Source: Opimibacter sp041746735
GTDB lineage: Bacteria; Bacteroidota; Bacteroidia; Chitinophagales; Saprospiraceae
Length of the DNA stretch: 64,000 nt
Assembly (NCBI GenBank): GCA_041746735.1
Contig: JBGTGP010000021.1
Span: 81,394 to 145,393 of the forward strand
Direction of reading: 5' to 3'
The translations under genes and the position numbers were made by a program. This document shows positions 1-8,784 of this stretch, in pieces. The notes beneath the pieces were generated by a model that ran no database searches, had not been told where the DNA came from, and saw only the letters and a program-made list of their open reading frames with translations. The number at the start of each line of letters is the position of its first letter. Position 1 is the stretch's first letter.

Positions 1-600
1 ACGGTTTCGAACCCCTTCCACATACAAACGGATATGATGCAGTGCCTGCTCCCCGATGGGAATGAGCCTTTCCTTATTATTCTTTCCGATCACCCGGATG
101 ATCTGCAGGTCTTCATATACATGACTCAGCCGAAGATTCGTCAATTCAGACACGCGCAACCCACAAGCATACAAGGTCTCAATGATCGCCACATTTCGGT
201 CGCCCTGCGGATGACTTCTGTCTAGAGTGGAGATCATCGTGCGAATCTCCTCATAACTGAGTACTTCCGGAAGATACTGACCAGCCTTTGGGATGTCAAT
301 CAATTCAGAGGGGTCGGCCTTTAAAAGATCCTCCAGGATCAGATACTGAAAATAGGAACGAATACCGGATAACATTCTGGCTTGCGATCGGGGGCTGATC
401 TCCAATTGATGAAGTGTGCTGAGAAAAAGTTCCAAATCACGTGTCGAGACTTTGACGGGTGAAGTGAGATGGGGGGTATTCACCATAAAGACGGCCATGC
501 GTCTGACATCACGCTCATAGGCTTCGATGCTATGTCCGGACAAACCTTTTTCAAGCGTCAGGTAGGAAATAAATCCATGGATAGTGGAATCCCAGTCCAT
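1..600 (-). CDS. xerD: Tyrosine site-specific recombinase, XerD-like (partial, N-terminal 200 aa)
   Basis: This reading frame enters from the left edge and starts with ATG at 600 (MDWDSTIHGFISYL). Residues 1-90 match the SAM-like core-binding domain of XerC/XerD recombinases, with the typical YLxxEKGLSxxSIxAYxRDV opening. The catalytic domain begins near residue 115. The first active-site arginine is visible in CGLRVSEL (Arg149), and the beta-hairpin lysine in GKNNKER (Lys173). The HxxR box and the nucleophilic tyrosine lie outside the window. The family resolves chromosome dimers at dif with FtsK. The gene is divergent from the dehydrogenase gene at 852. A XerC paralogue or a phage-type integrase is less likely because the N-terminal domain is so XerD-like. 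Confidence 0.88.
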   Translation of the reverse strand, partial: MDWDSTIHGFISYLTLEKGLSGHSIEAYERDVRRMAVFMVNTPHLTSPVKVSTRDLELFLSTLHQLEISPRSQARMLSGIRSYFQYLILEDLLKADPSELIDIPKAGQYLPEVLSYEEIRTMISTLDRSHPQGDRNVAIIETLYACGLRVSELTNLRLSHVYEDLQIIRVIGKNNKERLIPIGEQALHHIRLYVEGVRNR

Positions 601-809
601 TACAGGCGGAAAGGTACGGAAGACAGAGGATGTGGAGTCCCCTTTAGTGTGGTGTCTATCCGGTCTTCCATCACACCGACCTATCCCAGTGCTCTGTTAG
701 CTGCGTGCTGTTTTTCCTCTTCTTCTCCACCGGCCATTGCGGTGGGCTACAACCTGCGATGGGTTCTGTTCATGGCTATTTAAATAAAATGGAGCTCAGA
801 AGGAATCCG

Positions 810-817
810 TACTTTTG
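810..817 (+). promoter_or_regulatory. Candidate Bacteroidota -7 promoter box for the SDR gene
   Basis: TACTTTTG fits the Bacteroidota sigma-ABfr -7 consensus TAnnTTTG and lies 34 bp before the SDR start codon in the spacer between divergent genes. No convincing -33 TTTG was seen. Confidence 0.4.
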
Positions 818-851
818 CATACTTCTTATCCGTCGTCAACTGACTCCCAAT

Positions 852-1685
852 ATGCCGGGCATACTTCAGGAAAAAACCGCGATCATCACCGGCAGCAGTC
901 GAGGTATCGGTCTGGCCATTGCCAAAAAACTAGCTCAAAGTGGATGTAACGTCGTTATCGCTGCCAAGACGGTCACACCACATCCGAAATTGCCAGGCAC
1001 AATATTCGAATCTGCTGAAGAAATCAATGCCGCCGGTAATGGGAAAGCACTCCCCATCCAACTTGACTTAAGAGATGAAGCTCAGATCCAAAATGTCGTG
1101 GCGACTACTGTTGCTCATTTCGGGGGAATTGATATCCTGGTCAACAATGCAAGTGCCATCTATCTGGCGGGCATCGAACACACCCCGTCCAAGCGATATG
1201 ATCTCATGCATCAGATCAATGTCCGGGGGACCTGGCTGATGTCGCAGGCTTGTGTACCTTTTCTAAAAAAATCGGATCACGCTCATATTCTCAACCTCTC
1301 TCCTCCACTGGACCTACGACCTGAGTGGTTTGAAAATCATACGGCCTACACCATGAGCAAATACGGCATGAGTATGATCGTCATGGGACTGTCTGCGGAA
1401 TTGAAACCCTATCAAATCGCAGTCAATGCACTCTGGCCACGCACGACTATCGCCACGGCAGCCGTGCAGAATCTCCTGGGTGGTGATACCCTGGTCCGTC
1501 AGTCCCGGTGGCCCAATATCGTGGCAGATGCAGCTGCTTTGATTTTGGCCGATGTCCCGATGTCCCGAACAGGTCATTATTGTATTGATGAATCATTACT
1601 CAGGCAAGCAGGTGTTGAAGATTTCAGTCCATATGCGGTGGACCCGACAGCCGAATTGGCGCCAGATCTGTTTATTTCGATATGA
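852..1685 (+). CDS. HSDL2-like short-chain dehydrogenase/reductase
   Basis: A 277-residue Rossmann-fold oxidoreductase. The start at 852 (MPGILQEKTAIITGSS) puts the cofactor loop TGSSRGIG at residues 13-20, which is normal for SDRs; an upstream extension in the same frame has no SDR character. NNAS follows at the expected place, Ser150 sits in LSPPL, and Tyr166/Lys170 form the YxxxK pair. The motifs LSPPL, AYTMSKYGM and NALWPRT are those of the hydroxysteroid-dehydrogenase-like 2 subgroup, often linked to fatty-acid metabolism; the substrate cannot be read from sequence. The stop overlaps the start of the next gene (ATGA, 1682-1685), so the two are probably translationally coupled. An acyl-CoA dehydrogenase lies just downstream. 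Confidence 0.9.
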   Translation: MPGILQEKTAIITGSSRGIGLAIAKKLAQSGCNVVIAAKTVTPHPKLPGTIFESAEEINAAGNGKALPIQLDLRDEAQIQNVVATTVAHFGGIDILVNNASAIYLAGIEHTPSKRYDLMHQINVRGTWLMSQACVPFLKKSDHAHILNLSPPLDLRPEWFENHTAYTMSKYGMSMIVMGLSAELKPYQIAVNALWPRTTIATAAVQNLLGGDTLVRQSRWPNIVADAAALILADVPMSRTGHYCIDESLLRQAGVEDFSPYAVDPTAELAPDLFISI

Positions 1686-2173
1686 AGAAAGAGCGAAAAG
1701 ACAAGGATTTTATCAAGACCGCTTACTTTGAAGGTGGCCGGGTCGCATTGGATGCCTTTGTAAAAAAAGAACTGCGCTACCCAAAGGAAGCGCTTGCGGC
1801 CAAAATAGAAGGGACTGTCAGCGTCCAGTACACGGTCGATTATAAAGGCAAAGTGATCGAGGCGCGGGTCATCGCCGGAATAGGCTACGGCTGCGATGAA
1901 GAAGCGCTACGCATTGTAAAACGTTTGTTGTTTAAAGTCCCTGAGGTTGGTAAAGTAAAATCAAAATATAGCCGGAAGCTTCATATTCATTTCCGTCTGC
2001 CAGGGTCATCCCAGGTACCATCAGGCACCAAAAAAACATTACCAACAGCAGGTCCAATGGAAATTAGATATGAGATCACGCCGTCATCTAAACCTACTCA
2101 GGTTCCTAATACAGCACAAAGAGGATCCTATCAGATCACGATTTCAGTCACACCTCCGAAAAAGAAAACGTAA
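1682..2173 (+). CDS. Soluble TonB C-terminal-domain protein
   Basis: A 163-residue protein. Residues about 15-85 match a TonB C-terminal domain: the family pattern YPxxAxxxxxxGTVxVxYTVDxxGKVxEARVxxGxGxGCDEEALRIVK is followed closely. Canonical TonB proteins have an N-terminal membrane anchor and a proline-rich periplasmic spacer; neither is present. The N-terminus is short and highly charged (MKKERKDKDF), without a signal peptide. The last 70 residues are Pro/Thr/Lys-rich and end in PPKKKT. As written it would stay in the cytoplasm, so an energy-transducing role is doubtful. It overlaps the preceding SDR gene by four bases. Confidence 0.75.
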   Translation: MKKERKDKDFIKTAYFEGGRVALDAFVKKELRYPKEALAAKIEGTVSVQYTVDYKGKVIEARVIAGIGYGCDEEALRIVKRLLFKVPEVGKVKSKYSRKLHIHFRLPGSSQVPSGTKKTLPTAGPMEIRYEITPSSKPTQVPNTAQRGSYQITISVTPPKKKT

Positions 2174-2280
2174 GTACGACCGCACGAAATGTATACCTAT
2201 ACGTGATCAAACAGCGTTACCTTTTGTTCCTTATTCATGCAGACTCATTTCTGACGAATATTAACCGAATTTTTTTCAAC

Positions 2281-4059
2281 ATGGGCAAGCCACAACCTCT
2301 CCGCGGAGGAGAGTTTATCATCAAACCGACAGATCCGGGAACGATATTTATTCCTGAAGATTTCAATGAAGATCAGCGTATGGTGAAGCGTATGTGTCAG
2401 GATTTTGTGAATGACATTGGGGACAAGGGGCATGCTTTGGAATTTCAGGTCGAATTGATGGAGCAATCAGGAGCCTTAGGATTGCTGGGCGCCCACATAC
2501 CGGAGGAGTATGGAGGCAATCCTTTAGATACCAATTCCAATACCCTAATCGCGGATGAATTAGGTAAAGCAGGTGGTTCGTTTGATACCACTTTTGCTGC
2601 GCATATTGGTATCGGCATGTTGCCCCTGCTTTATTTCGGCACTGTCGAACAAAAGAAAAAATATCTGCCGGGCCTGTGCAGTGGTGCATTAAAAGCCGCC
2701 TATTGTCTTACTGAACCTCAGAGTGGATCTGACGCGTTGGCGGCCAGAACACGGGCTGACCTTTCTGAAGACGGGACGCATTACCTGATCAATGGACAAA
2801 AGATGTGGATCTCGAATGCCGGATTTGCGGATGTGTTTACGGTCTTCGCTAAAATCGGGGGAGAGCATTTCACCGGCTTTGTTGTAGATGCCCATACACC
2901 GGGTATTACGCTGGGGGCCGAAGAAAAGAAAATGGGAATCAAGGGTTCATCAACACGTCAGGTCTTTTTTGAAAATGTAGCCGTCCCGGCAGAGAATGTA
3001 TTAGGGAAAATCGGGCAAGGCCATCTCATTGCGTTCAATACCTTGAACATCGGCCGCTTCAAACTCGGCTCGATGGCCATGGGTGGTTCCAAGCGCAGCA
3101 TCGATACGTCCGTGAAATATGCCAACGAACGACATCAGTTCGGTCAACCCATATCTGCTTTTGGTGCCATTCGCCATAAGATCGGCGAGATGGCGTCCAT
3201 TATATTCGCCCTGGAATCTGCCTGCTACCGGTTGTCGGATATGATGGGCAAACATAAAGAAGAACGAATGGCCGGGGGTACCTCTTTTGAGCTGGCGATG
3301 CTCGATGCCGCAAAAGAATATGCCTCTGAATGTGCCATCATCAAAATCGCAGGGTCAGAATACCTCGACTATGTGGTGGATGAGATGGTTCAAATCCATG
3401 GTGGAAACGGATATTCTGAAGAATATCCTGCCGCACGGGCATACCGGGATCAGCGGATCAATCGTATCTACGAAGGAACCAACGAGATCAATCGTCTTTT
3501 ACTGGTCGACCGAATCATAAAGAAAGCACTTAAGGGCGAACTGGATCTTGTAGGACCAGCCTGGGCGGTACAAAAAGAACTGATGTCGATGCCATCGAAG
3601 TCATCGGATGATCAGCCCTGGGCGGCCGAACGTACCGCGATCGACCATTTCAAGAAGATCATGCTGCTGGTGGCAGGTGCGGCGGTCAAATATCAGATGG
3701 ATGGCAAACATGATCTTACGCAGGAACAGGAGGTGGTGATGCATATTGCGGATATCGGTATTGATGCCTTTATCGCAGAGTCGCTGCTCTTACGGGCACA
3801 GAAACTTGAGGCAGGAGCCTACACTTATCCTGCTGATGTGGTGGAATCCATCACCCGGCTCTTTCTTCATGAAACACAGGCCCGGATCCAGAAGCATGCT
3901 ACCGACGCCCTGATAGCGTTTGCAGGTGGTGATGAATTGTTGATTATGCTTAAAGGTGTAAAACGATTCAGCAGCTATCCACCGGTCAATACCGTTCAAG
4001 CGCGGCGCATCGTCGCCGCTCACCTGATAGATGCCAACGCCTATTCACTCGAATTTTAA
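2281..4059 (+). CDS. Acyl-CoA dehydrogenase, long/very-long-chain (ACADVL-like) type
   Basis: A 592-residue FAD enzyme for the first step of fatty-acid beta-oxidation. ATG at 2281 (MGKPQPLRGGEF) is preferred; upstream in-frame sequence looks like untranslated leader. Visible signatures are CLTEPQSGSDA (flavin and substrate contact region), MWISNAGFAD, and RIYEGTNEINR, in which Glu398 occupies the position of the catalytic base in MCAD/VLCAD. The roughly 170-residue extension after the core (from about residue 430) matches the dimerising C-terminal region of ACADVL/ACAD9 rather than the 380-residue short-chain enzymes. It begins about 100 bp after the TonB-domain gene and is followed 14 bp later by a MOSC gene. 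Confidence 0.92.
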   Translation: MGKPQPLRGGEFIIKPTDPGTIFIPEDFNEDQRMVKRMCQDFVNDIGDKGHALEFQVELMEQSGALGLLGAHIPEEYGGNPLDTNSNTLIADELGKAGGSFDTTFAAHIGIGMLPLLYFGTVEQKKKYLPGLCSGALKAAYCLTEPQSGSDALAARTRADLSEDGTHYLINGQKMWISNAGFADVFTVFAKIGGEHFTGFVVDAHTPGITLGAEEKKMGIKGSSTRQVFFENVAVPAENVLGKIGQGHLIAFNTLNIGRFKLGSMAMGGSKRSIDTSVKYANERHQFGQPISAFGAIRHKIGEMASIIFALESACYRLSDMMGKHKEERMAGGTSFELAMLDAAKEYASECAIIKIAGSEYLDYVVDEMVQIHGGNGYSEEYPAARAYRDQRINRIYEGTNEINRLLLVDRIIKKALKGELDLVGPAWAVQKELMSMPSKSSDDQPWAAERTAIDHFKKIMLLVAGAAVKYQMDGKHDLTQEQEVVMHIADIGIDAFIAESLLLRAQKLEAGAYTYPADVVESITRLFLHETQARIQKHATDALIAFAGGDELLIMLKGVKRFSSYPPVNTVQARRIVAAHLIDANAYSLEF

Positions 4060-4073
4060 AACCAAATCCATAC

Positions 4074-4511
4074 ATGGGAAAAGTACAATCCATCGTGATC
4101 CGTCCTGAAAAACGTGGTGAACCTCTCCGGATCGAGGAAGCTCAAATTCGAACCGCCGGCATAGAAGGTGATCACTTTGTGAGACCAGAAACACTACGTG
4201 CCGTTACGTTGGTCGCGGCAGATGCATTGGCTGAAGTTGCCGCCCATGTTGGGTTTCAAGGCGATGTGCATGCTGCATGCCGTCGCAATATCTGTATAGA
4301 TTCTTTTCCGGAAGGGGATCTGGTCGGCCGACAGGTCGCCATTGGAGATGAAGTATTACTCGAGATCACCTGCTATTGTTTCCCTTGCAAACGAATGGAT
4401 GAGAATCTCGGGGAAGGTGCAGTAAAAGCCTTTGACCAAAAAGCGGGATGGGGTGCAATTGTGCTTCGCGAAGGAAAAGTCAAAGTGGGAGATCCCTATA
4501 AAGTGCTCTGA
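4074..4511 (+). CDS. MOSC domain-containing protein
   Basis: A 145-residue single-domain MOSC protein. MOSC domains bind molybdenum cofactor or transfer sulfur through a conserved cysteine. Family features are the opening VQSIVIRPEKRGEP, the GIEGDHF segment near residue 27, and CYCFPCKRMDE near residue 105, where the last cysteine is in the usual MOSC position. It is only 14 bp after the acyl-CoA dehydrogenase gene, so co-transcription is likely. A terminator-like hairpin follows about 100 bp downstream. The exact substrate is unknown. Confidence 0.8.
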   Translation: MGKVQSIVIRPEKRGEPLRIEEAQIRTAGIEGDHFVRPETLRAVTLVAADALAEVAAHVGFQGDVHAACRRNICIDSFPEGDLVGRQVAIGDEVLLEITCYCFPCKRMDENLGEGAVKAFDQKAGWGAIVLREGKVKVGDPYKVL

Positions 4512-4615
4512 AAAAAAAATGGCGCAAGTAGTGCAATGAATCAAACTGTAGTATATCTTTGATAACGGAAAAATTGATATTCCTAACTATCAATATCCAA
4601 ATTCGTATCAAGAAG

Positions 4616-4645
4616 ATCAGCGCTACCCGGCGCTGATTTTTTTTT
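4616..4645 (+). terminator. Rho-independent terminator after the MOSC gene
   Basis: Perfect 8-bp stem ATCAGCGC / GCGCTGAT with a 6-nt loop, followed by nine T residues. It separates the MOSC gene from the beta-helix protein gene. Confidence 0.85.
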
Positions 4646-4689
4646 GCTGCCACCTGTTTGCGATTCGTTCGGGCAAATGCAAGAATGTT

Positions 4690-4697
4690 TATCTTTG
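4690..4697 (+). promoter_or_regulatory. Candidate -7 promoter box for the beta-helix gene
   Basis: TATCTTTG matches TAnnTTTG and lies 43 bp upstream of the chosen start codon at 4740, which supports that start over in-frame codons further upstream. Confidence 0.45.
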
Positions 4698-4739
4698 CTT
4701 CGCACTCACCCGAAATTAAACTTCTTAATCTCGGACGCT

Positions 4740-6287
4740 ATGAAACCCGCAAACCTTTTCCACTGTCTCCATCTGGTCCTGATCCTTTTGATAGGAGCCG
4801 TACCCCTTTGTGATGCTGCTACCTATTATGTATCCACCACCGGCAACAATTCCAACTCCGGCACTACTTGGGCCCAGGCCTGGCGCACACTACAGCATGC
4901 GGCCAACCAGGTGACTGCAGGTGATTCCGTATGGATCGCCAATGGACAGTATGTTGGGTTTGACTTGCGTACAAGTGGAACTTCTTCGGCTTATATCGTC
5001 TTTATAGCCGCCGGCAACCAGGTGATCATCGACACACGAAATCCCGTCACCCCCGATGGAATCAATATCGAGAGTGCTGACTATGTCGAGATCCAGGGTG
5101 TACGGGTGATCGACCAACCCCGCAATGGTATTCGTCTCGTCTTTGCGGATCACTGTATCGTGCGTTATACGTATTGTGATAACAATTTCGAACGAGGAAT
5201 CTTTACCGGTTTTACCGATGACATCCTCATCGAGTACAATGAATGCCTTAATTCCATTGACGAGCATGGCATCTATGTGTCCAATAGCAGTGACCGGTCC
5301 GTGATCCGGTATAATATATGTCACCACAACAACCGCGGTGGTATTCAAATCAATGCAGATGCCAGCCAAGGAGGAGATGGTATCAGTACCGACCCCCAGA
5401 TCTATGGCAATATCCTGTACGAAAATGGAGTGGCCGGTGGAGCTGCAATCAACCTGGACGGTGTACAAGGTGCTTTTATCTACAATAACCTGCTGTATGA
5501 AAATCACGCTACTGGTATTGCTTTATTCCGGCAGGACGGAGGTGGCCCATCGATCAATGCCGTCATTGTGCACAATACCATTGTCAATGCCAGCAATGCC
5601 CGCTGGTGCATCCTGGCCGTCAATGGAGCTTCTGGTGCACAGGTATATAACAACATCCTTATCAATCAGCATCCGTGGCGAGGTAGTATTGCGCTGGATC
5701 CGGATGCTGTACCCGGCTTTGCTTCTGATTACAATATCGTGGTCAACAGTTTGAGCAATCAGGGAGATGGCACGAGTATGTCACTGGCTGCCTGGCAGGC
5801 ACTCGGGTATGATCTTCACAGTATGCTGGCGGATCCATTGGTGGATATTTTTGCAGCTCCAGGCGCTGGTGATTATCATTTGTTGCTGGATGCACAAGCC
5901 GTTGACGCCGGAAGTATATCATTCTCATTTGGTGTGACCTCCGATATCGAAGGAAGTTTCAGACCACAGGGACCTGATCATGATATCGGTGCCTATGAAG
6001 CGCAGGGTACGCTGGCGGTGGATGAAGAAGATGAAAATCCCTATCAAGGACCACCTACATTCTATCCCCGGATTGCGATCGGACCGGACAATATCTCCTG
6101 GGGCGAAGGATTATTTGGCCAATTGGTCGTGATGAACATGGAGGGAAAAATTATGGCTCAGGCTGAACTGACCATACCGGGAACTATCTACTATAACCAA
6201 TGGGTGCCGGGATATTATGTGATTTCCCGCAGATTGGGTGACAGGATCATGGATACCCGCGGATTTCTGGTATTATCCGGCAGGTAA
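4740..6287 (+). CDS. Secreted right-handed parallel beta-helix protein with T9SS-like tail
   Basis: A 515-residue exported protein. ATG at 4740 gives a standard signal peptide (hydrophobic LVLILLIGAV, then CDAATYYVS). Residues 28-80 carry the YYVSTTGNNSNSGTTWAQAWRTLQHAANQV opening found before pectate-lyase-like beta-helices; residues 90-420 contain repeated short strands with IxxNxxxxN rungs typical of the fold. The C-terminal 60 residues (GQLVVMNMEGKIMAQ, then a YNQWVPGYYVISR strand) look like a diverged T9SS type A sorting domain. The likely role is binding or cleaving an extracellular polysaccharide; no catalytic residues were identified. It converges on hisS with an 18-bp gap. Confidence 0.8.
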   Translation: MKPANLFHCLHLVLILLIGAVPLCDAATYYVSTTGNNSNSGTTWAQAWRTLQHAANQVTAGDSVWIANGQYVGFDLRTSGTSSAYIVFIAAGNQVIIDTRNPVTPDGINIESADYVEIQGVRVIDQPRNGIRLVFADHCIVRYTYCDNNFERGIFTGFTDDILIEYNECLNSIDEHGIYVSNSSDRSVIRYNICHHNNRGGIQINADASQGGDGISTDPQIYGNILYENGVAGGAAINLDGVQGAFIYNNLLYENHATGIALFRQDGGGPSINAVIVHNTIVNASNARWCILAVNGASGAQVYNNILINQHPWRGSIALDPDAVPGFASDYNIVVNSLSNQGDGTSMSLAAWQALGYDLHSMLADPLVDIFAAPGAGDYHLLLDAQAVDAGSISFSFGVTSDIEGSFRPQGPDHDIGAYEAQGTLAVDEEDENPYQGPPTFYPRIAIGPDNISWGEGLFGQLVVMNMEGKIMAQAELTIPGTIYYNQWVPGYYVISRRLGDRIMDTRGFLVLSGR

Positions 6288-6305
6288 CTGGCAGGAAACT
6301 AAGGG

Positions 6306-7655
6306 CTATGCCTCCTTTGACAATTCTTGTAGCACTTCGTCTATGGACAGCTCTTTTTGCTCACCTGATTCCAGTGCTTTGAGCATCAATGTGCCTTTTT
6401 GCATTTCAGATTCACCGATGATACCGAGATACTCGCAGCCGATATCGGAGGCGTATTTAATTTGCTTTTTCAGCTTTCCCGGATCCGGATACAAGTCAGC
6501 CGCGATTCCGGAACGGCGAATGCGGGTGAGCACGTCAAACGCATATCGGTGAGAGCTGTCATCAAATGCCGCAAGCAGGATTACCGGGCCAGCCTGCACA
6601 TGTGCTGGGAATAATCCCCGGGCTTCCATGACATCATAGATGCGCTCAGCCCCAAACGAGATACCTACACCAGAAATATCCGGCCAACCGAAGATCCCCG
6701 TAAGATTATCGTATCGTCCACCACCACCTAGACTGCCCATCTCTGCATCTACGGCCACGACCTCAAAAATACAGCCCGTATAATACCCCAATCCACGCGC
6801 AAGGGTGATATCGAACTTCAGTTCATTGCGCAAAGGCGAATCTTTCAGATACGAAAACACCGCTTGCAAGGATTCCAGACTCGCGGCTGTATGCGGATCA
6901 TTACCTAAGGTGCTAAGCAATGTTGTTAAATTCCTTATCCCCAAAAGCTGGAAAATGGTATCCTGCGCTTCAATGGAGATTCCCCTGCTGGTCATTTCCT
7001 TCCGCACACCATCTTCTCCAATCTTGTCAAGTTTGTCGATCGCCATCGTCATGTCTACCCATTGTGACTCAATACCGGCAAACTTTGCGATGCCATTGAG
7101 TAGCATCCGGTGGTTGATCCTGATGATGACCGGAAGTTGGAGGGCAGTAAAGACCTCGTCATAAATCTGCATGAGCTCAGCTTCGTAGGAGAGTGAAGTA
7201 CTCCCCACTACATCAACATCACATTGATAAAACTCCTGATATCGTCCTTTTTGAGGTCGGTCGGCTCGCCACACTGGCTGGATCTGGTAGCGTTTAAATG
7301 GCAAGGCTATATCATTACGATGCATCACGACAAATCGGGCAAAAGGCACCGTCAGATCATAGCGTAATCCCCGCTTTGAGATTGATGGTGTAAAAGCATT
7401 GCTGTTTCGGGCCTGATAGGCTTCGTCATCCGCTTTGCTAAGATAGTCACCGTTGTTGAGAACTTTAAAGAGTAGCCGGTCTCCTTCCTCACCATACTTA
7501 CCTGTCAGCGTACTGAGATTTTCAAGTACAGGAGTTTCGATCGGTACATATCCATACCGTTTGAAAATATCTTCAATCACACCAAACATCCATTTGCGGC
7601 GAGCCACCTGAAGGGGTAGAAAATCTCGGGTGCCTTTGGGTATGCTAACGTCCAT
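6306..7655 (-). CDS. hisS: Histidine--tRNA ligase
   Basis: A 449-residue class II aminoacyl-tRNA synthetase that charges tRNA-His. ATG at 7655 (MDVSIPKGTRDFLP) is the canonical start; an in-frame extension upstream is low-complexity A/T sequence. Visible elements are motif 1 around KYGEEGDRLLFKV, motif 2 at VWRADRPQKGRYQEFYQCDVD, the histidine-specific LGYYTGCIFEVV and GGGGRYDNL segments, and a C-terminal anticodon-binding domain from about residue 350. pheS lies 44 bp upstream in the same direction, so the two synthetase genes probably form a short operon. Confidence 0.96.
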   Translation of the reverse strand: MDVSIPKGTRDFLPLQVARRKWMFGVIEDIFKRYGYVPIETPVLENLSTLTGKYGEEGDRLLFKVLNNGDYLSKADDEAYQARNSNAFTPSISKRGLRYDLTVPFARFVVMHRNDIALPFKRYQIQPVWRADRPQKGRYQEFYQCDVDVVGSTSLSYEAELMQIYDEVFTALQLPVIIRINHRMLLNGIAKFAGIESQWVDMTMAIDKLDKIGEDGVRKEMTSRGISIEAQDTIFQLLGIRNLTTLLSTLGNDPHTAASLESLQAVFSYLKDSPLRNELKFDITLARGLGYYTGCIFEVVAVDAEMGSLGGGGRYDNLTGIFGWPDISGVGISFGAERIYDVMEARGLFPAHVQAGPVILLAAFDDSSHRYAFDVLTRIRRSGIAADLYPDPGKLKKQIKYASDIGCEYLGIIGESEMQKGTLMLKALESGEQKELSIDEVLQELSKEA

Positions 7656-7699
7656 CGAGGGAAAAGTAAAAAGTAAAAGGTAAAGGGTAATGAGCAATA

Positions 7700-8728
7700 T
7701 CAAACTACGGATGAAAACTGTTTTAGAAACCGGACATCATTTTCAAAAAGAAGCCGGATATCATTGATCCGGTACTTGATCATGGCCTGGCGTTCAATGC
7801 CCATGCCGCAGGCAAAGCCGGAATATTTTGAAGAATCAATTCCACATGCCTCCAGTACGGCGGGGTCGACCATCCCGCATCCCATGATCTCCAACCATCC
7901 GGTTCCTTTGGTGATACGATGCGCATGTTCATCCCCAAGTCCATACCAGACATCCATCTCTGCGCTGGGCTCGGTAAAGGGGAAATAAGATGGACGAAGC
8001 CGGGTCACAACGTCTTTACCATATAATGCCTGGGCAAAATACTGGAGCGTCTGTTTCATATCGGCGAAGGAAACGCCTTCATCTACATACAAGACTTCGA
8101 CCTGATGAAACTGGCAATGCGAACGGGCTGATACTGTTTCATTACGGTACACTCGTCCGGGCGCAATGATTCGGATAGGGGGTGTACGGGTCGTCATGAC
8201 TCTTGCCTGTACGGAAGAGGTATGGGTCCTCAGGAGCCAACCCGGAGGAGAAGCCACATAATACGTATCCTGCATATCACGGGCTGGATGATCATCCGGT
8301 GTATTCATGGCTGTAAAATTGTGCCACTCATCCTCGATTTCCCGATCCTCTGCGACCTCAAATCCCATACGTGAAAACACATCTATGATCTCCTCCATGA
8401 CGATGCTGACCGGATGGCGGCTCCCTGTAGGAAGAGGTGACTCCGGCAAGCTGAGATCCGGGACTTCATTTTGGGTAGTTATACCCAAAGACAGATGGTC
8501 TTGAACTGTTTGAAACAAGGTTTCAGCTTTATTCTTGGCCTCATTGATGAGCTGGCCAAATTCCTTCTTCTGGTCATTCGGTACCTCACGGATAGAGGCG
8601 GAAAGCGGTTTCAGGATATTCTTGCTGCCCAAAAAACGGATACGAAAGGTCTCAAGCGCAGAGGCATCCTCTATGACAGCTGTTTCGATCTCGTGGATAA
8701 AGGATTTGAGTTGTTGTAATGGATCCAT
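7700..8728 (-). CDS. pheS: Phenylalanine--tRNA ligase alpha subunit
   Basis: A 342-residue catalytic alpha subunit of the heterotetrameric PheRS. The start at 8728 (MDPLQQLKSFIHEIE) opens the N-terminal coiled-coil arm that contacts tRNA. The class II core runs from about residue 100, with motif 2 in GRVYRNETVSARSHCQFHQVE and motif 3 in GFACGMGIERQAMIKY. pheT is not in this window, as is common when the subunits are unlinked. The gene is divergent from the polysaccharide ligase-like gene starting near 8785, with only about 56 bp between the starts. Confidence 0.96.
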   Translation of the reverse strand: MDPLQQLKSFIHEIETAVIEDASALETFRIRFLGSKNILKPLSASIREVPNDQKKEFGQLINEAKNKAETLFQTVQDHLSLGITTQNEVPDLSLPESPLPTGSRHPVSIVMEEIIDVFSRMGFEVAEDREIEDEWHNFTAMNTPDDHPARDMQDTYYVASPPGWLLRTHTSSVQARVMTTRTPPIRIIAPGRVYRNETVSARSHCQFHQVEVLYVDEGVSFADMKQTLQYFAQALYGKDVVTRLRPSYFPFTEPSAEMDVWYGLGDEHAHRITKGTGWLEIMGCGMVDPAVLEACGIDSSKYSGFACGMGIERQAMIKYRINDIRLLFENDVRFLKQFSSVV

Positions 8729-8784
8729 AAGGATAAAAGAAATAAGAATTGTGGGTGTGCATTCTGGTTTGAGGTGTAAAAGTA

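Noticed and set aside
4890..5507. 205-codon antisense frame across the beta-helix gene
   Set aside because: Shadow of a repetitive coding gene; it has no domain of its own and its sense strand encodes a clear secreted protein.
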